A stretch of DNA of 64,000 nucleotides from Chitinophaga sp. HK235 (GCF_018255755.1 NZ_CP073766.1:3596001-3660000), one strand, 5' to 3'. Numbered from the stretch's first letter, positions 1 through 8,883 are shown. Numbers and translations: made by a program. The notes: a model not told the origin generated them from the sequence alone.

Positions 1-858
1 GGTAACGGTATCGCACACGTATTTGCTCAGAATGGCTTCAACGTAAACCTGATAGACGTCTCAGAAACAGCCCTCCAGAAAGCATTACAGACCATCTCTA
101 AAAACATCGACAGACAAATTGCCAAAGGTACTGTCACCGAAGCAGATAAAACACAAACCCTGGCCAATATCACCACCCATACTGCCCTGGCAGACGGTGT
201 GAAAGAAGCCTCCCTCGTAGTAGAAGCAGCCACCGAAAACGTAGCCCTCAAACTGAAAATATTCCAGGAGCTGGACCAGCATGCGCATCCCGATGCCATC
301 CTGGCTACCAACACCTCCTCTATCTCCATTACCAAAATTGCCGCTGCCACCAAACGGCCGGCCAAAGTGATCGGCATGCACTTCATGAATCCCGTGCCCG
401 TCATGAAACTGGTAGAGATCATCAACGGATACGCTACCGATAAAAATGTCACCGAACAAATCGTAGCCCTCTCCGAAAAACTGGGCAAAGTACCCTGCGT
501 AGTGAATGATTATCCAGGCTTCATCGCCAATCGTATTCTTATGCCTATGATCAACGAAGCGATCTACTCCCTCTATGAAGGTGTAGCCGGCGTAGCAGAA
601 ATCGATACCGTCATGAAACTCGGTATGGCACACCCTATGGGCCCTCTGCAACTCGCAGACTTCATCGGCCTCGACGTATGCCTTTCCATCCTCAACGTAT
701 TACACGACGGATTCGGTAATCCTAAATACGCTCCCTGCCCTCTCCTCGTCAATATGGTCACCGCCGGCTATCTCGGCGTGAAAAGTGGAGAAGGGTTCTA
801 TCAATATACACCCGGAAGTAAAGAACTGGTTGTAAGCCCTTTGCACAGTAACCGCTAA
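1..858 (+). CDS. hbd: 3-hydroxyacyl-CoA (3-hydroxybutyryl-CoA) dehydrogenase, 5' truncated by the window
   Basis: This frame is open from base 1, so the gene starts upstream of the window. The enzyme oxidises (S)-3-hydroxyacyl-CoA with NAD(P)+ in fatty-acid or butanoate metabolism in the cytoplasm. The visible part begins inside the Rossmann fold (GNGIAHVFAQNGF). It continues with VVEAATEN, the NTSSISIT stretch, and HFMNPVPVMKLVEII, which carries the catalytic His. The C-terminal 3HCDH domain follows (NDYPGFIANRILMPMINEA, GMAHPMGPLQLADFIGLD). Only the first dozen or so residues seem to be missing. The stop is followed 8 bases later by a strong hairpin. A phenylacetate-pathway role (paaH) cannot be excluded without the upstream genes. 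Confidence 0.9.
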   Translation, partial: GNGIAHVFAQNGFNVNLIDVSETALQKALQTISKNIDRQIAKGTVTEADKTQTLANITTHTALADGVKEASLVVEAATENVALKLKIFQELDQHAHPDAILATNTSSISITKIAAATKRPAKVIGMHFMNPVPVMKLVEIINGYATDKNVTEQIVALSEKLGKVPCVVNDYPGFIANRILMPMINEAIYSLYEGVAGVAEIDTVMKLGMAHPMGPLQLADFIGLDVCLSILNVLHDGFGNPKYAPCPLLVNMVTAGYLGVKSGEGFYQYTPGSKELVVSPLHSNR

Positions 859-865
859 TCAGCAT

Positions 866-910
866 AAAATCAGAAGGCCCATTGCAAAGTGCAATGGGCC
901 TTCTGATTTT
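866..910. terminator. Perfect 21-bp hairpin terminator after hbd
   Basis: Arms 866-886 and 890-910 are perfectly complementary around a 3-base loop. The stem has an A-run on the left and a T-run on the right, so it could stop transcription from either side. It begins 8 bases after the hbd stop codon. Confidence 0.85.
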
Positions 911-1060
911 TATTTGGGTTACAGTGTCCGATTATGAACACTTCGCTCCACTTCCGAACAATTTTTTCGCCCCATTAGATTCTAACTTCTTCATTATCAG
1001 CGGTTCTATTTCTGGCATATTCTTTATCACTCTCCGGTATCACCCTGAAACTCTACTACC

Positions 1061-1315
1061 ATGTTGAAGCGTTATAAAATCTTTCTGATCACCGTGGCTG
1101 TTGTGGTAGCTATGCTGCTGATTTTAAAGAGAGAATGCCTTAAAATGGACAATCCCGGACCTTCCCGGTCTCCTGATATTTGTTTTGAACTGATCGCCGA
1201 ATTTCAGCTGGTCGGGAAACAGGCTACTTCATCGGTTTTATCTCCAGTCCGTGAATGTCGCGGAGACGAAGCAGGCACAACTCCTCATTCGATTTGGGCA
1301 CGCCTATGTCCATAG
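1061..1315 (+). CDS. Doubtful small membrane protein or gene remnant (84 aa)
   Basis: Weak candidate in the 313-base gap between the hbd terminator and yigZ (911-1223). The N-terminus (MLKRYKIFLITVAVVVAMLL) looks like a short basic stretch followed by one membrane segment. The rest has no recognisable domain, and the last 92 bases run antisense into the 3' end of yigZ. No good TAnnTTTG box was seen upstream. It may be a decayed gene whose first third survives, or chance. Otherwise nothing was seen in this gap. Confidence 0.22.
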   Translation: MLKRYKIFLITVAVVVAMLLILKRECLKMDNPGPSRSPDICFELIAEFQLVGKQATSSVLSPVRECRGDEAGTTPHSIWARLCP

Positions 1316-1823
1316 CACAGAAGAGCTGCAGCTCCTGGGAAAGCACTGTACAGTTAAGTTGTTTTACCACGATCATGACATCGTTCATAATCGTATAGTC
1401 GAAGCTGAGATGATACCTGGATTCTATGTTTTTCTGGATGGCAGGTACCAGTTGTAATACCATGGAGGCGCTCATCTTATAGGCGTTGATCAGCCCCGGC
1501 ACGCCCAGCAGTGTGCCACCGAAATAACGCACCACCACAATCAGTACATCCGTCAGTTGTTTACTGTCTATCTGCCCCAGGATAGGCTTGCCGGCAGAAC
1601 CGGAAGGCTCTCCGTCGTCGTTGGCCCTGAACTGTAATCCGTCTGTTCCCAGCCGGTAAGCATAACAATGGTGGGTAGCTTTCGGATGCTCCTTTTTTAC
1701 TTCCAGCAGGCATTCCTTCACCGCCTCCGGAGTTTTGACAGGAAATACATAAGCCAGAAACTTGCTGCCCCTGTCTTTAAACTCAGCGACAGCTGTTTTA
1801 TCAATTGTAAAATAAACCTCCAT
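1224..1823 (-). CDS. yigZ: YigZ/IMPACT family protein
   Basis: A 199-aa protein of the YigZ/IMPACT family (UPF0029). Its members have an N-terminal RWD-like/ribosomal S5-like fold and bind nucleic acid. The bacterial role is unsettled, and some members are linked to translation control. Family hallmarks seen are RGSKFLAYVFPV near the N-terminus, HPKATHHCYAYRLG, NDDGEPSGSAGKPIL, and VVVRYFGGTLLGVPGLI. The ATG at 1823 is preferred over the TTG one codon earlier. It lies 25 bases downstream of ribD on the same strand and may be co-transcribed with it. Confidence 0.9.
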   Translation of the reverse strand: MEVYFTIDKTAVAEFKDRGSKFLAYVFPVKTPEAVKECLLEVKKEHPKATHHCYAYRLGTDGLQFRANDDGEPSGSAGKPILGQIDSKQLTDVLIVVVRYFGGTLLGVPGLINAYKMSASMVLQLVPAIQKNIESRYHLSFDYTIMNDVMIVVKQLNCTVLSQELQLFCAMDIGVPKSNEELCLLRLRDIHGLEIKPMK

Positions 1824-1848
1824 CAAAATATTTTAGAAAAACCAAATA

Positions 1849-2901
1849 CTATTTATCTCCGCTGCGATGGTAAAAATCGATGCGGTCGCCTTCCAGGTAT
1901 ACTGTGTTATCCAGCACCGCATGAGGTATGGCTGGTGCAGGCAGCCCATCGGGAAGTGTAACCGTTCCCGTTATAATACGGGCTTCGTCCCACAGACCGG
2001 CTTCCAGGAAACGCTGTAATACATAAGGCCCCCCTTCTACGAGTACGCTCTGTATCTGTTGCCTGTAAAGGCTTTCCATCAGCTGCGGCAGCAGTTCGCG
2101 CTGAAAATCAAGCTGCAGGGTCTGTGTAAGGCCATGGGGACTGCTTTCTTCCGCGGTCAGGAAGATGGTAGGGATGCTGCCATCCCATAAATGATGGGTA
2201 CGGGGAACAGACAGCGTCCTGTCTATCACCAGGCGTACAGGATCTTTTCCAGGCCACAGGCGGGTATTGAGGCGGGGGTTATCGAGCATAGCGGTGCGGG
2301 TGCCCACCAGAATGGCCATCTCCTCGCTACGCCAGCGGTGTACCAGGCGGTTGCTCCAGGCATTGGAGATCCGTACCGGTGCGCCGTCGCTGCCGGCCAT
2401 AAAGCCATTGCAGCTCTGAGCCCATTTAAGAATTATATAAGGGCGCTGTTGCTCATGAAAAGTAAAGAAACGGCTGTTGATAGCCCTGCAGGCCGCTTCC
2501 AGCACGCCGGTATGTACTTTGATGCCGGCTTTTTCCAGCTTTTCGATCCCTTTTCCGGCTACCGCCGAGAAGGTGTCTACACAACCGATCACTACTTCAG
2601 GAATCTGCTGCGATACGATCAGGTCGGCACAGGGAGGTGTTTTGCCGTGATGGGCACAAGGTTCCAGGCTTACATACATGGTAGCCCGTGATATCAGCGG
2701 CTTGTCTTCCTCCACTACACTATTGACACAATTTACTTCAGCATGAGCCTGACCATACTGTTGATGGTAACCTTCGCCGATAATACGGCCCTGATGCACC
2801 AGCACCGCGCCTACCATCGGATTGGGAGCCGCATTACCGCGGCCCATGGCTGCCAGCTCCAGGCACCGCCGCATAAAAATTTCATGGTCCGTGCTATTCA
2901 T
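1849..2901 (-). CDS. ribD: Bifunctional riboflavin deaminase/reductase RibD
   Basis: RibD carries out two cytoplasmic riboflavin steps: deamination of the pyrimidine product of GTP cyclohydrolase II, then NADPH-dependent reduction of its ribosyl side chain. The N-terminal deaminase has the zinc site HAE (residues 53-55) and PCAHHGKTPPC (Cys82, Cys91). The C-terminal reductase domain, from about residue 150, contains RPYIILKWAQS and SVLVEGGPYVLQRFL. At 350 aa it is full length. It is not clustered with other rib genes, although ribF lies elsewhere in this window. No FMN riboswitch was seen upstream, only a TAnnTTTG promoter. Confidence 0.96.
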   Translation of the reverse strand: MNSTDHEIFMRRCLELAAMGRGNAAPNPMVGAVLVHQGRIIGEGYHQQYGQAHAEVNCVNSVVEEDKPLISRATMYVSLEPCAHHGKTPPCADLIVSQQIPEVVIGCVDTFSAVAGKGIEKLEKAGIKVHTGVLEAACRAINSRFFTFHEQQRPYIILKWAQSCNGFMAGSDGAPVRISNAWSNRLVHRWRSEEMAILVGTRTAMLDNPRLNTRLWPGKDPVRLVIDRTLSVPRTHHLWDGSIPTIFLTAEESSPHGLTQTLQLDFQRELLPQLMESLYRQQIQSVLVEGGPYVLQRFLEAGLWDEARIITGTVTLPDGLPAPAIPHAVLDNTVYLEGDRIDFYHRSGDK

Positions 2902-2927
2902 GATACCCTGTTAAGTAATATTTTTGC

Positions 2928-2961
2928 CAAAATTACGGTTTTAGCCAACGGAAAATGCCAA
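2928..2961 (-). promoter_or_regulatory. Bacteroidota-type promoter for ribD
   Basis: On the minus strand TTG (2961-2959) is followed after 23 nt by TAATTTTG (2935-2928), matching the TTG / TAnnTTTG consensus. The predicted start of transcription lies about 20 nt before the ribD ATG. Confidence 0.55.
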
Positions 2962-3007
2962 TCAACCCCCGGTTTGCATTTTTCGGTCATTTCTTAAATT
3001 ATCAATT

Positions 3008-3865
3008 TTGACAATACAAACAGCCTTTACCTATATCACGGGTGCCATAGGTGACTTATATGACGAGCGCGAAGCGGCCAATATTGCCCATATCGTACTT
3101 GAACATATCACGGGCATGAATAAACTGGACCGTCTGGTCCATAAAACAAAGCTGCTGACACCTGATCAGAACACCGGCCTGAAGACAGCCATAGAAGCGT
3201 TGTTACGCCTGGAACCGGTGCAATATGTTACCGGCACCAGCTGGTTTTATGGTATGGAGCTGATGGTCAATAAAAGTGTACTGATACCCCGGCCGGAAAC
3301 GGAAGAACTGGTGGAATGGATTGTACAGGAGCTTTCCGGTAAACCACGCCCCCATCTGCTCGATATCGGCACCGGTAGCGGATGTATCCCGCTGGCCCTG
3401 AAAAAATCCATTCCTGCCGCAGTGGTTTCTGGTATAGATGTCAGCGAAGATGCGCTGACAGTAGCACGCAGCAATGCCGCCACACAACGCCTGGACGTCA
3501 GTTTCTGGCATATGGACACCCTGAATACCCGGCAAACCGACACCCTGCCTGTATTTGACGTGATCGTCAGCAACCCGCCCTATATCACACAAAGTGAAAA
3601 GGTCACCATGCAACAACAGGTATGGGGCTTCGAACCTTCTCTCGCGCTGTTTGTACCCGACAACGACGCGCTGCTGTTTTACCGGCATATCGCGCAGCTG
3701 GCACAACACAAACTGAACACCGGAGGCGCCCTTTATTTTGAAATCAATGAATCATTGGGTAAAGAAGTAGTGGCCCTGCTGGAAGAACAGGGATTTACAG
3801 ACGTGGTGCTCAAACAGGACATGTTTGGCAAAGACCGCATGGTGAAAGGAACATTCACGAAGTAA
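3008..3865 (+). CDS. prmC: Release factor N5-glutamine methyltransferase PrmC (HemK)
   Basis: PrmC methylates the glutamine of the GGQ motif in release factors RF1 and RF2 using SAM. The N-terminal helical domain (1-80) precedes the conserved IPRPETEELVEW segment (93-104). The SAM-binding LLDIGTGSGCIPLAL (117-131) and the catalytic NPPY motif (189-192) follow. The start is a TTG at 3008, chosen because the protein then begins MTIQTAFTYITGAIGDLY, the usual family N-terminus; the next in-frame ATG is 36 codons later and would remove most of the helical domain. It is a single gene ended by a bidirectional hairpin shared with exbD. Confidence 0.94.
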   Translation: MTIQTAFTYITGAIGDLYDEREAANIAHIVLEHITGMNKLDRLVHKTKLLTPDQNTGLKTAIEALLRLEPVQYVTGTSWFYGMELMVNKSVLIPRPETEELVEWIVQELSGKPRPHLLDIGTGSGCIPLALKKSIPAAVVSGIDVSEDALTVARSNAATQRLDVSFWHMDTLNTRQTDTLPVFDVIVSNPPYITQSEKVTMQQQVWGFEPSLALFVPDNDALLFYRHIAQLAQHKLNTGGALYFEINESLGKEVVALLEEQGFTDVVLKQDMFGKDRMVKGTFTK

Positions 3866-3877
3866 TATACTATCACA

Positions 3878-3928
3878 TAAAAGGCAGGGAGCAAAGACTA
3901 CAGCGTAATCTTTGCTCCCTCCCTTTTA
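3878..3928. terminator. Bidirectional hairpin between prmC and exbD
   Basis: Arms 3878-3897 and 3909-3928 pair over 20 bp with one C/C mismatch. A-rich and T-rich flanks on the two sides suit both of the converging genes. Confidence 0.75.
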
Positions 3929-3937
3929 TAATGCGGA

Positions 3938-4333
3938 CTATTTCTTTGCTGTGGCCAGCACTACCTTCGCGCCCAGTTGTTTGGCGACTTCCATCACATT
4001 CACCACCTCTTCAATCGGCACCAGCTTTTCTGCATTGATCACGATGGTAGGATCTACTTTTTCATTGCCAATAGCCGGAGCCAGGGCCTGTTTGAGACCT
4101 TCGAAAGGTACTTTGGTAGTGCCCACGAAAAACTCATGTTTTTCGTTGATGCTAACTACCACGGTTTGTTTGGCTTTGGTATTACTCTGGGCTTTCGGCA
4201 ACATCAGTTTGATGACGTTGGGATTGGCCAGTGTGGAAACAATCAGGAAGAACAACAGCAAAATGAACAGGATATCGTTCAATGCCGAGTTGTGCATTTC
4301 CACATGTTTCTTATTTCTCCTGCGTAAATTCAT
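3938..4333 (-). CDS. exbD: ExbD/TolR family biopolymer transport protein
   Basis: 131 aa with one N-terminal membrane helix (ILFILLLFFLIVSTLAN) and a periplasmic domain, the usual ExbD/TolR layout. Its family couples the inner-membrane proton gradient to TonB or Tol partners. The helix in this copy follows the typical LNDI lead-in. The family's proton-carrying Asp is normally near the start of this helix, and the Asp in that LNDI fits. It starts 11 bases after exbB ends, so the two form an operon. No tonB is adjacent. The specific energised process (TonB import, Tol, or gliding-type motor) cannot be told from sequence. Confidence 0.88.
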   Translation of the reverse strand: MNLRRRNKKHVEMHNSALNDILFILLLFFLIVSTLANPNVIKLMLPKAQSNTKAKQTVVVSINEKHEFFVGTTKVPFEGLKQALAPAIGNEKVDPTIVINAEKLVPIEEVVNVMEVAKQLGAKVVLATAKK

Positions 4334-4344
4334 TATCTGTTGAT

Positions 4345-5061
4345 TTATCGGGTTGGTTCCTGCAGGATATCGGTAAATTCTGCAGCAGCACCTTCCATCT
4401 TGTTAACAACCTTATCTATCTGAGCATTCAGGAAGCTGTAGCCGATGAAGGCCACTATACCAATGATCAGACCTGTAGCGGAAGTGATCATCTTTACATA
4501 GATACCGCCAGCGATAGTGCCCAGGGTAATATCGGAAGTAATGGAGATATTGAAGAAGGTCTGGATCATCCCGGCGATAGTACCGAGAAACCCGAACATA
4601 GGCGCGATACCGGCTATGATAGATAAGATAACAAGATTTTTCTCCATCCGGTAGATCTCCAGTTTTCCAACGTTCTCCATGGACTTTTCGATGGAGTCGA
4701 TCGGTTTACCGAGACGCTGAATACCTTTATCGATCATACGGGCAATAGGGCCCTGTGTGTTTTTTGCCAGTGAACGTGCACCCTGGATATTGCCGGTAGT
4801 GATCTGGTCACGGATCATCGGCATAAAATTATCTTCCAGACGGCCTGCTTTGGCAATGGTGAGATACCGTTCCACAAAAACAAATACAGCAACCAAGGAG
4901 AGGATACCCAGCGGGATCATCAACACGCCCCCTTTCATAAGCATATCAATCAGGTGCATCTGTTGCTGTGGTGCGGCAGCGACATTAATGCCCTGCGCCA
5001 CCGTGTCGGCCTTCGGTGTTAATAATGGATCCTGTAAGAGTGTAATGAGCCCTAGTAGCAT
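4345..5061 (-). CDS. exbB: MotA/TolQ/ExbB proton channel family protein
   Basis: Inner-membrane proton-channel subunit that works with the ExbD encoded next to it. The 238-aa form starting at ATG 5061 (MLLGLITLLQ) is preferred. A longer frame to 5160 would overlap pepT and add a non-homologous N-terminus. Membrane segments lie near residues 45-70 (GGVLMIPLGILSLVAVFVFVE), about 150-175 (ILSIIAGIAPMFGFLGTI), and about 190-215. The IAGIAPMFGFLGTIAGMI block is the conserved ExbB core. It is transcribed after pepT with a 61-base gap. Confidence 0.9.
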   Translation of the reverse strand: MLLGLITLLQDPLLTPKADTVAQGINVAAAPQQQMHLIDMLMKGGVLMIPLGILSLVAVFVFVERYLTIAKAGRLEDNFMPMIRDQITTGNIQGARSLAKNTQGPIARMIDKGIQRLGKPIDSIEKSMENVGKLEIYRMEKNLVILSIIAGIAPMFGFLGTIAGMIQTFFNISITSDITLGTIAGGIYVKMITSATGLIIGIVAFIGYSFLNAQIDKVVNKMEGAAAEFTDILQEPTR

Positions 5062-5122
5062 GATGGATTTTCTTCTATTAACGGTTAAAATAGTAAAATA
5101 ATTACGAAATGTAATTTCATTT

Positions 5123-6370
5123 TCAAGCCTTCTCCTCCCAAACCTGTGCCAGATATACAATTGTTTGAACAGCTTTTTGCATATCCTGTATACTTACATA
5201 CTCATGTTTGCTGTGGAGCGCCATTTCACCGGTAAAAATATTTGGGCAGGGCAAACCCATAAATGATAAGCGGGAACCGTCGGTACCGCCGCGGATACTC
5301 ATTTTCAGCGGCTGTACGCCGGCCCTGCGGATAGCTTCCGCTGCATAGGCCGTTACCTCAGGATGCTGATCCAGCACCTCTTTCATATTGCGGTATTGTT
5401 CTGTTACCTTCAAAGTGGCACGGGCACCGGGATGGCGATCCAATACCTTGTCCATCACCCGGCGCAGGAAACTTTCGTGTGCCTCAAGGCTGGACGTATC
5501 AAAATCACGGATGATAAAGTCGATCTCCGTTTTTTCCACGGTACCGCTTATACGAACGGGATGTATAAATCCTTCCCTGTCTTCGGTTGTCTCCGGAGAA
5601 AGTCCGTCTTTCGGTAAAGCATCTACGATCTCACCGGCAATTTTAATCGCGCTGATCAGTTTTCCTTTGGCAGCGCCAGGATGGGCACTCACACCATAAA
5701 CAGTGATCTTGGCACCATCTGCGGAAAAATTCTCATCTTCCAGAGAGCCCAGCTCACCACCATCCATGGTATATCCGAACTGTGCAGCCAGCTTTTTCAT
5801 GTCCGCTTTTTCCACACCACGGCCTACTTCTTCATCAGGGGTAAACAGGATGCGGATAGCACCGTGTTTTACTTCCGGATGGGTCATGAGGTAGTTGGCC
5901 GCATCCATGATCTCTGCCACGCCGGCTTTATCGTCTGCACCCAGCAGCGTAGTACCGCTGGCTGTAATGATATCATCTCCTTTTTTGCTGCCCAGATAAG
6001 GATGCTCACGGGAGCTGATCACCACCGTTTGATCGTCAGGCAATACAATGTCTCCACCATCATAATTGCGGTGAACAATAGGTTTTACACCGGTGCCACT
6101 GCTATCTGAAGAAGTGTCCACATGGGAACAGAAACAGATCACAGGTACCTGTTTGTCTGTATTGGCAGGGATGGTAGCATATACATAACCATGTTCGTCC
6201 ATCTCAGCATCTGTGATGCCCATCTCCTGTAATTCCTTTACCAGCAACCGGGACAGGTCTTTCTGCTTCTCTGTGGTCGGAAAGCTGGTACTCTGAGGAT
6301 CTGATTGTGTATCTATCTGCGCGTAACGAATAAAACGCGTGTCAACGGTGTATTGATAATTTGTAAACAT
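5123..6370 (-). CDS. pepT: Peptidase T (tripeptide aminopeptidase)
   Basis: Cytoplasmic M20B zinc aminopeptidase that removes the N-terminal residue from tripeptides. Metal ligands and catalytic residues are visible: His83 and Asp85 in CSHVDTSSD, Asp146 in LLGADDKAGVAE, and Glu180-Glu181 in FTPDEEVGRG. The dimerisation domain (GVSAHPGAAKGKLISA) interrupts the catalytic domain, and the metal-binding tail has MALHSKHEYVS. At 415 aa it is full length. The start ATG lies 4 nt after a TACGTTTG box, which suggests a leaderless transcript. It is divergent from metE. Confidence 0.96.
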   Translation of the reverse strand: MFTNYQYTVDTRFIRYAQIDTQSDPQSTSFPTTEKQKDLSRLLVKELQEMGITDAEMDEHGYVYATIPANTDKQVPVICFCSHVDTSSDSSGTGVKPIVHRNYDGGDIVLPDDQTVVISSREHPYLGSKKGDDIITASGTTLLGADDKAGVAEIMDAANYLMTHPEVKHGAIRILFTPDEEVGRGVEKADMKKLAAQFGYTMDGGELGSLEDENFSADGAKITVYGVSAHPGAAKGKLISAIKIAGEIVDALPKDGLSPETTEDREGFIHPVRISGTVEKTEIDFIIRDFDTSSLEAHESFLRRVMDKVLDRHPGARATLKVTEQYRNMKEVLDQHPEVTAYAAEAIRRAGVQPLKMSIRGGTDGSRLSFMGLPCPNIFTGEMALHSKHEYVSIQDMQKAVQTIVYLAQVWEEKA

Positions 6371-6374
6371 ATTG

Positions 6375-6382
6375 CAAACGTA
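6375..6382 (-). promoter_or_regulatory. -7 box of pepT, immediately before its ATG
   Basis: TACGTTTG on the minus strand matches TAnnTTTG and ends 4 nt before the pepT start codon. No TTG was found at the expected -33 distance. Confidence 0.5.
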
Positions 6383-6409
6383 AGGAAAAAACCCGTGTCC
6401 CCTTTTGCC

Positions 6410-6465
6410 GTAGAATATTCTGTTTTGCCATCGCTCACAATATCATTCAAAGTAAAATATTCTAC
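6410..6465. repeat. Paired palindromic sites between pepT and metE
   Basis: AGAATATTCT (6412-6421) is a perfect 10-bp palindrome. A near copy, AAAATATTCT, lies at 6454-6463. Together GTAGAATATT (6410-6419) and AATATTCTAC (6456-6465) form a 10-bp inverted repeat 36 nt apart. They lie between the divergent pepT and metE promoters, a position fitting an operator pair or a cruciform. No regulator is known. Confidence 0.45.
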
Positions 6466-6507
6466 AGAAAACACATTTTTTAATACAAAAAACCAAATTT
6501 ATCAATA

Positions 6508-6541
6508 TTGATCGAACAAACATACAATAATAATAGGTTTG
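6508..6541 (+). promoter_or_regulatory. Promoter for metE
   Basis: TTG (6508-6510), 23 nt, TAGGTTTG (6534-6541), matching the Bacteroidota consensus. It predicts a leader of roughly 20 nt before the metE ATG. No SAM or cobalamin riboswitch fits in such a short leader. Confidence 0.65.
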
Positions 6542-6566
6542 CCTGGAACAAAAAACCATCCTATAT

Positions 6567-8855
6567 ATGATTACCAATATTCCAGGCTACCCGCGAATCG
6601 GCAGCCAGCGAGAACTGAAGAAAGCCTGCGAAAACTACTGGGCTGGAAAAATATCCCTGGAGAAACTGGAGCTAACGGCCAGGCAACTACGAAAACAACA
6701 CTGGGAAACCCTCCATCAGGCGGGCATAGACCTGATCCCTTCCAACGACTTTTCTTTTTATGATCAGATGCTCGACATGAGCATGGCCCTCGGAGTGATC
6801 CCTGCCCGCTTTCAGGATTTGCAACGGTCTTTTGCCAATCCACATTGCCTGGAGCTGTATTTTGCCATGGCCAGAGGTTATCAGAAGAATGGATTTGACC
6901 TGACGGCACTGGAAATGACCAAATGGTTTGACACCAACTACCATTACCTGGTACCTGAATTTGATGACTGCCAGACCTATAGCCTGCAGTGTCGCAAGAG
7001 CATTCATGAGTTTAAGGAAGCCCTTCAGCAGGGTATCCGCACCAAACCTGTGCTGATAGGTCCTGTCACCTATATCCTCTGCGGCAAAATAAAATCTGCC
7101 GGCATTACCCGTCAGGCACTGCTTTCCCGCCTGCTGCCGGCCTATATCGAACTGCTGACAGCCCTCCGCGAAGCCGGCGCCGAATGGATACAGCTCGATG
7201 AACCTTCTCTGGTGACCGACCTGGAACCCGCTGACACTGCGCTTTTCCAACTGGCTTACACAGCCATCCGCCAGGCACTCCCCCATCAGCAATTGCTGCT
7301 CACCACCTATTTCGGCGGCCTGGAAGACAATACCCAGCTGGCGCTACAGCTGCCCGTTGATGCCCTGCACATCGATCTGGTACGTGCTCCGGAGCAACTC
7401 GATGACGTGCTGGCCGCATTACCGGACAATATGCAGTTATCACTGGGGGTAGTAGATGGCCGCAACATCTGGAAAAATGATTATACCATATCCATAGCGC
7501 TGCTCCGGCGCGCAACAGCTGCCATCGGCGAACAGCGTGTCATGCTGGGCACTTCCTGCTCATTGTTGCACGTACCCTACAATCTCGATGATGAAACCTC
7601 CCTGGACCCGGCTATCAGTCAATGGATGGCTTTTGCAAAACAGAAAGTAGGAGAAGTTGCCGCATTAAAGCAAATCCTGTCCGGCGACGAAGCGCTGCTG
7701 ACTATTAACCAGCAGATGATGGACAGTCGCCGTACCGCGCCAGGCATCCACGTACCGGCTGTAAAAGCAAGACTGGCTGCCATTACAGAGGCTGACTTCT
7801 CACGCCCGCTGTCCTTTGCCGCCCGTCAGGCCCTTCAACAGGAAAAGCTACAGCTGCCACTATTGCCTACTACCACCATCGGCTCTTTCCCCCAAACCGT
7901 GGAAATACGACAACTGCGCTCCAATCTCAAAAAAGGATATATCACCCAGGAACAATACAACCACGACATCAGCACTGCTATCCGGGAAGCTATCACCTGG
8001 CAGGAAGCCCTGGGACTGGACGTACTGGTACATGGAGAGTTTGAGCGCAACGATATGGTGGAATATTTCGGCGAACAGCTCGAAGGATTTGTATTCACAC
8101 AAAACGGATGGGTACAGAGCTACGGTACCCGCTGCGTAAAGCCGCCTGTGATCTATGGCGATGTATGGCGTCCTTACCCTATGACCGTTGACTGGAGCCG
8201 TTATGCCCAGTCCCTCACCGACAAACCTGTCAAAGGCATGCTCACCGGCCCCGTCACCATCCTGCAATGGTCTTTTGTCAGAAATGACCAACCTCGCATG
8301 GACACAGCTTTCCAGATAGCACTGGCCATCCGTGACGAGGTAAAAGATCTCGAAAACGCAGGCATCGCCATCATCCAGGTAGACGAGCCTGCGCTGCGGG
8401 AAGGGCTGCCACTGCGCAAGAAACAACAGGGCATCTATCTCGAACAGGCTGTTAACGCCTTCAGGTTGTCTGTCAGCCAGGTGCAGGACAGCACACAGAT
8501 ACATACCCACATGTGTTATGCAGAGTTCAACGATATCATCGCACACATTGCCGCGATGGATGCCGATGTGATCACCATGGAAACTTCGCGCTCCCAGATG
8601 GAGCTACTGGAAGCATTTGCACAGTTCCGTTATCCGAATGAAACCGGCCCCGGCGTGTATGATATCCACTCTCCCCGTGTGCCCGGCGTAACAGAGATGA
8701 GTAAACTACTGCATAAAGCAGCTACGTTATTACCCGTCCGCAACCTGTGGGTAAACCCTGACTGCGGGCTGAAAACCCGGAAATGGCCGGAAACAGAAAT
8801 GGCCCTGCGCAACATGGTGCAGGCTGCCCGCGAGGTGAGGAAGGAGCTGGCTTGA
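6567..8855 (+). CDS. metE: Cobalamin-independent methionine synthase MetE
   Basis: 762-aa cytoplasmic enzyme that transfers a methyl group from 5-methyltetrahydropteroyl-polyglutamate to homocysteine. The N-terminal barrel starts PGYPRIGSQRELKKA and contains WIQLDEPSLVTDL. The C-terminal catalytic barrel contains TTTIGSFPQT, VHGEFERNDMVEYF, GPVTILQWSF and QVDEPALREGLP. Zinc ligands are visible in the HTHMCYAEF segment and near the C-terminus in NPDCGLKTRKW. The length is normal. It is transcribed alone from its own promoter and is probably controlled by methionine or B12 status, but only a promoter and upstream palindromes are seen. Confidence 0.97.
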   Translation: MITNIPGYPRIGSQRELKKACENYWAGKISLEKLELTARQLRKQHWETLHQAGIDLIPSNDFSFYDQMLDMSMALGVIPARFQDLQRSFANPHCLELYFAMARGYQKNGFDLTALEMTKWFDTNYHYLVPEFDDCQTYSLQCRKSIHEFKEALQQGIRTKPVLIGPVTYILCGKIKSAGITRQALLSRLLPAYIELLTALREAGAEWIQLDEPSLVTDLEPADTALFQLAYTAIRQALPHQQLLLTTYFGGLEDNTQLALQLPVDALHIDLVRAPEQLDDVLAALPDNMQLSLGVVDGRNIWKNDYTISIALLRRATAAIGEQRVMLGTSCSLLHVPYNLDDETSLDPAISQWMAFAKQKVGEVAALKQILSGDEALLTINQQMMDSRRTAPGIHVPAVKARLAAITEADFSRPLSFAARQALQQEKLQLPLLPTTTIGSFPQTVEIRQLRSNLKKGYITQEQYNHDISTAIREAITWQEALGLDVLVHGEFERNDMVEYFGEQLEGFVFTQNGWVQSYGTRCVKPPVIYGDVWRPYPMTVDWSRYAQSLTDKPVKGMLTGPVTILQWSFVRNDQPRMDTAFQIALAIRDEVKDLENAGIAIIQVDEPALREGLPLRKKQQGIYLEQAVNAFRLSVSQVQDSTQIHTHMCYAEFNDIIAHIAAMDADVITMETSRSQMELLEAFAQFRYPNETGPGVYDIHSPRVPGVTEMSKLLHKAATLLPVRNLWVNPDCGLKTRKWPETEMALRNMVQAAREVRKELA

Positions 8856-8879
8856 TTCATCGCCTAATCCGTATATTTG
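8852..8879 (+). promoter_or_regulatory. Promoter overlapping the end of metE
   Basis: TTG (8852-8854), 17 nt, TATATTTG (8872-8879). The -33 element overlaps the metE stop codon. The box ends 4 nt before the next ATG at 8884, so the transcript should be leaderless or nearly so. Confidence 0.65.
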
Positions 8880-8883
8880 TTTC

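Noticed and set aside
882..1067. 61-codon plus-strand frame after hbd
   Set aside because: It begins inside the terminator hairpin and its product has no plausible features.
2902..3007. Possible FMN riboswitch before ribD
   Set aside because: The leader is about 20 nt and shows no RFN-element motifs.
6371..6566. Possible SAM or cobalamin riboswitch before metE
   Set aside because: The promoter leaves a leader of only about 20 nt and no conserved riboswitch core was seen.
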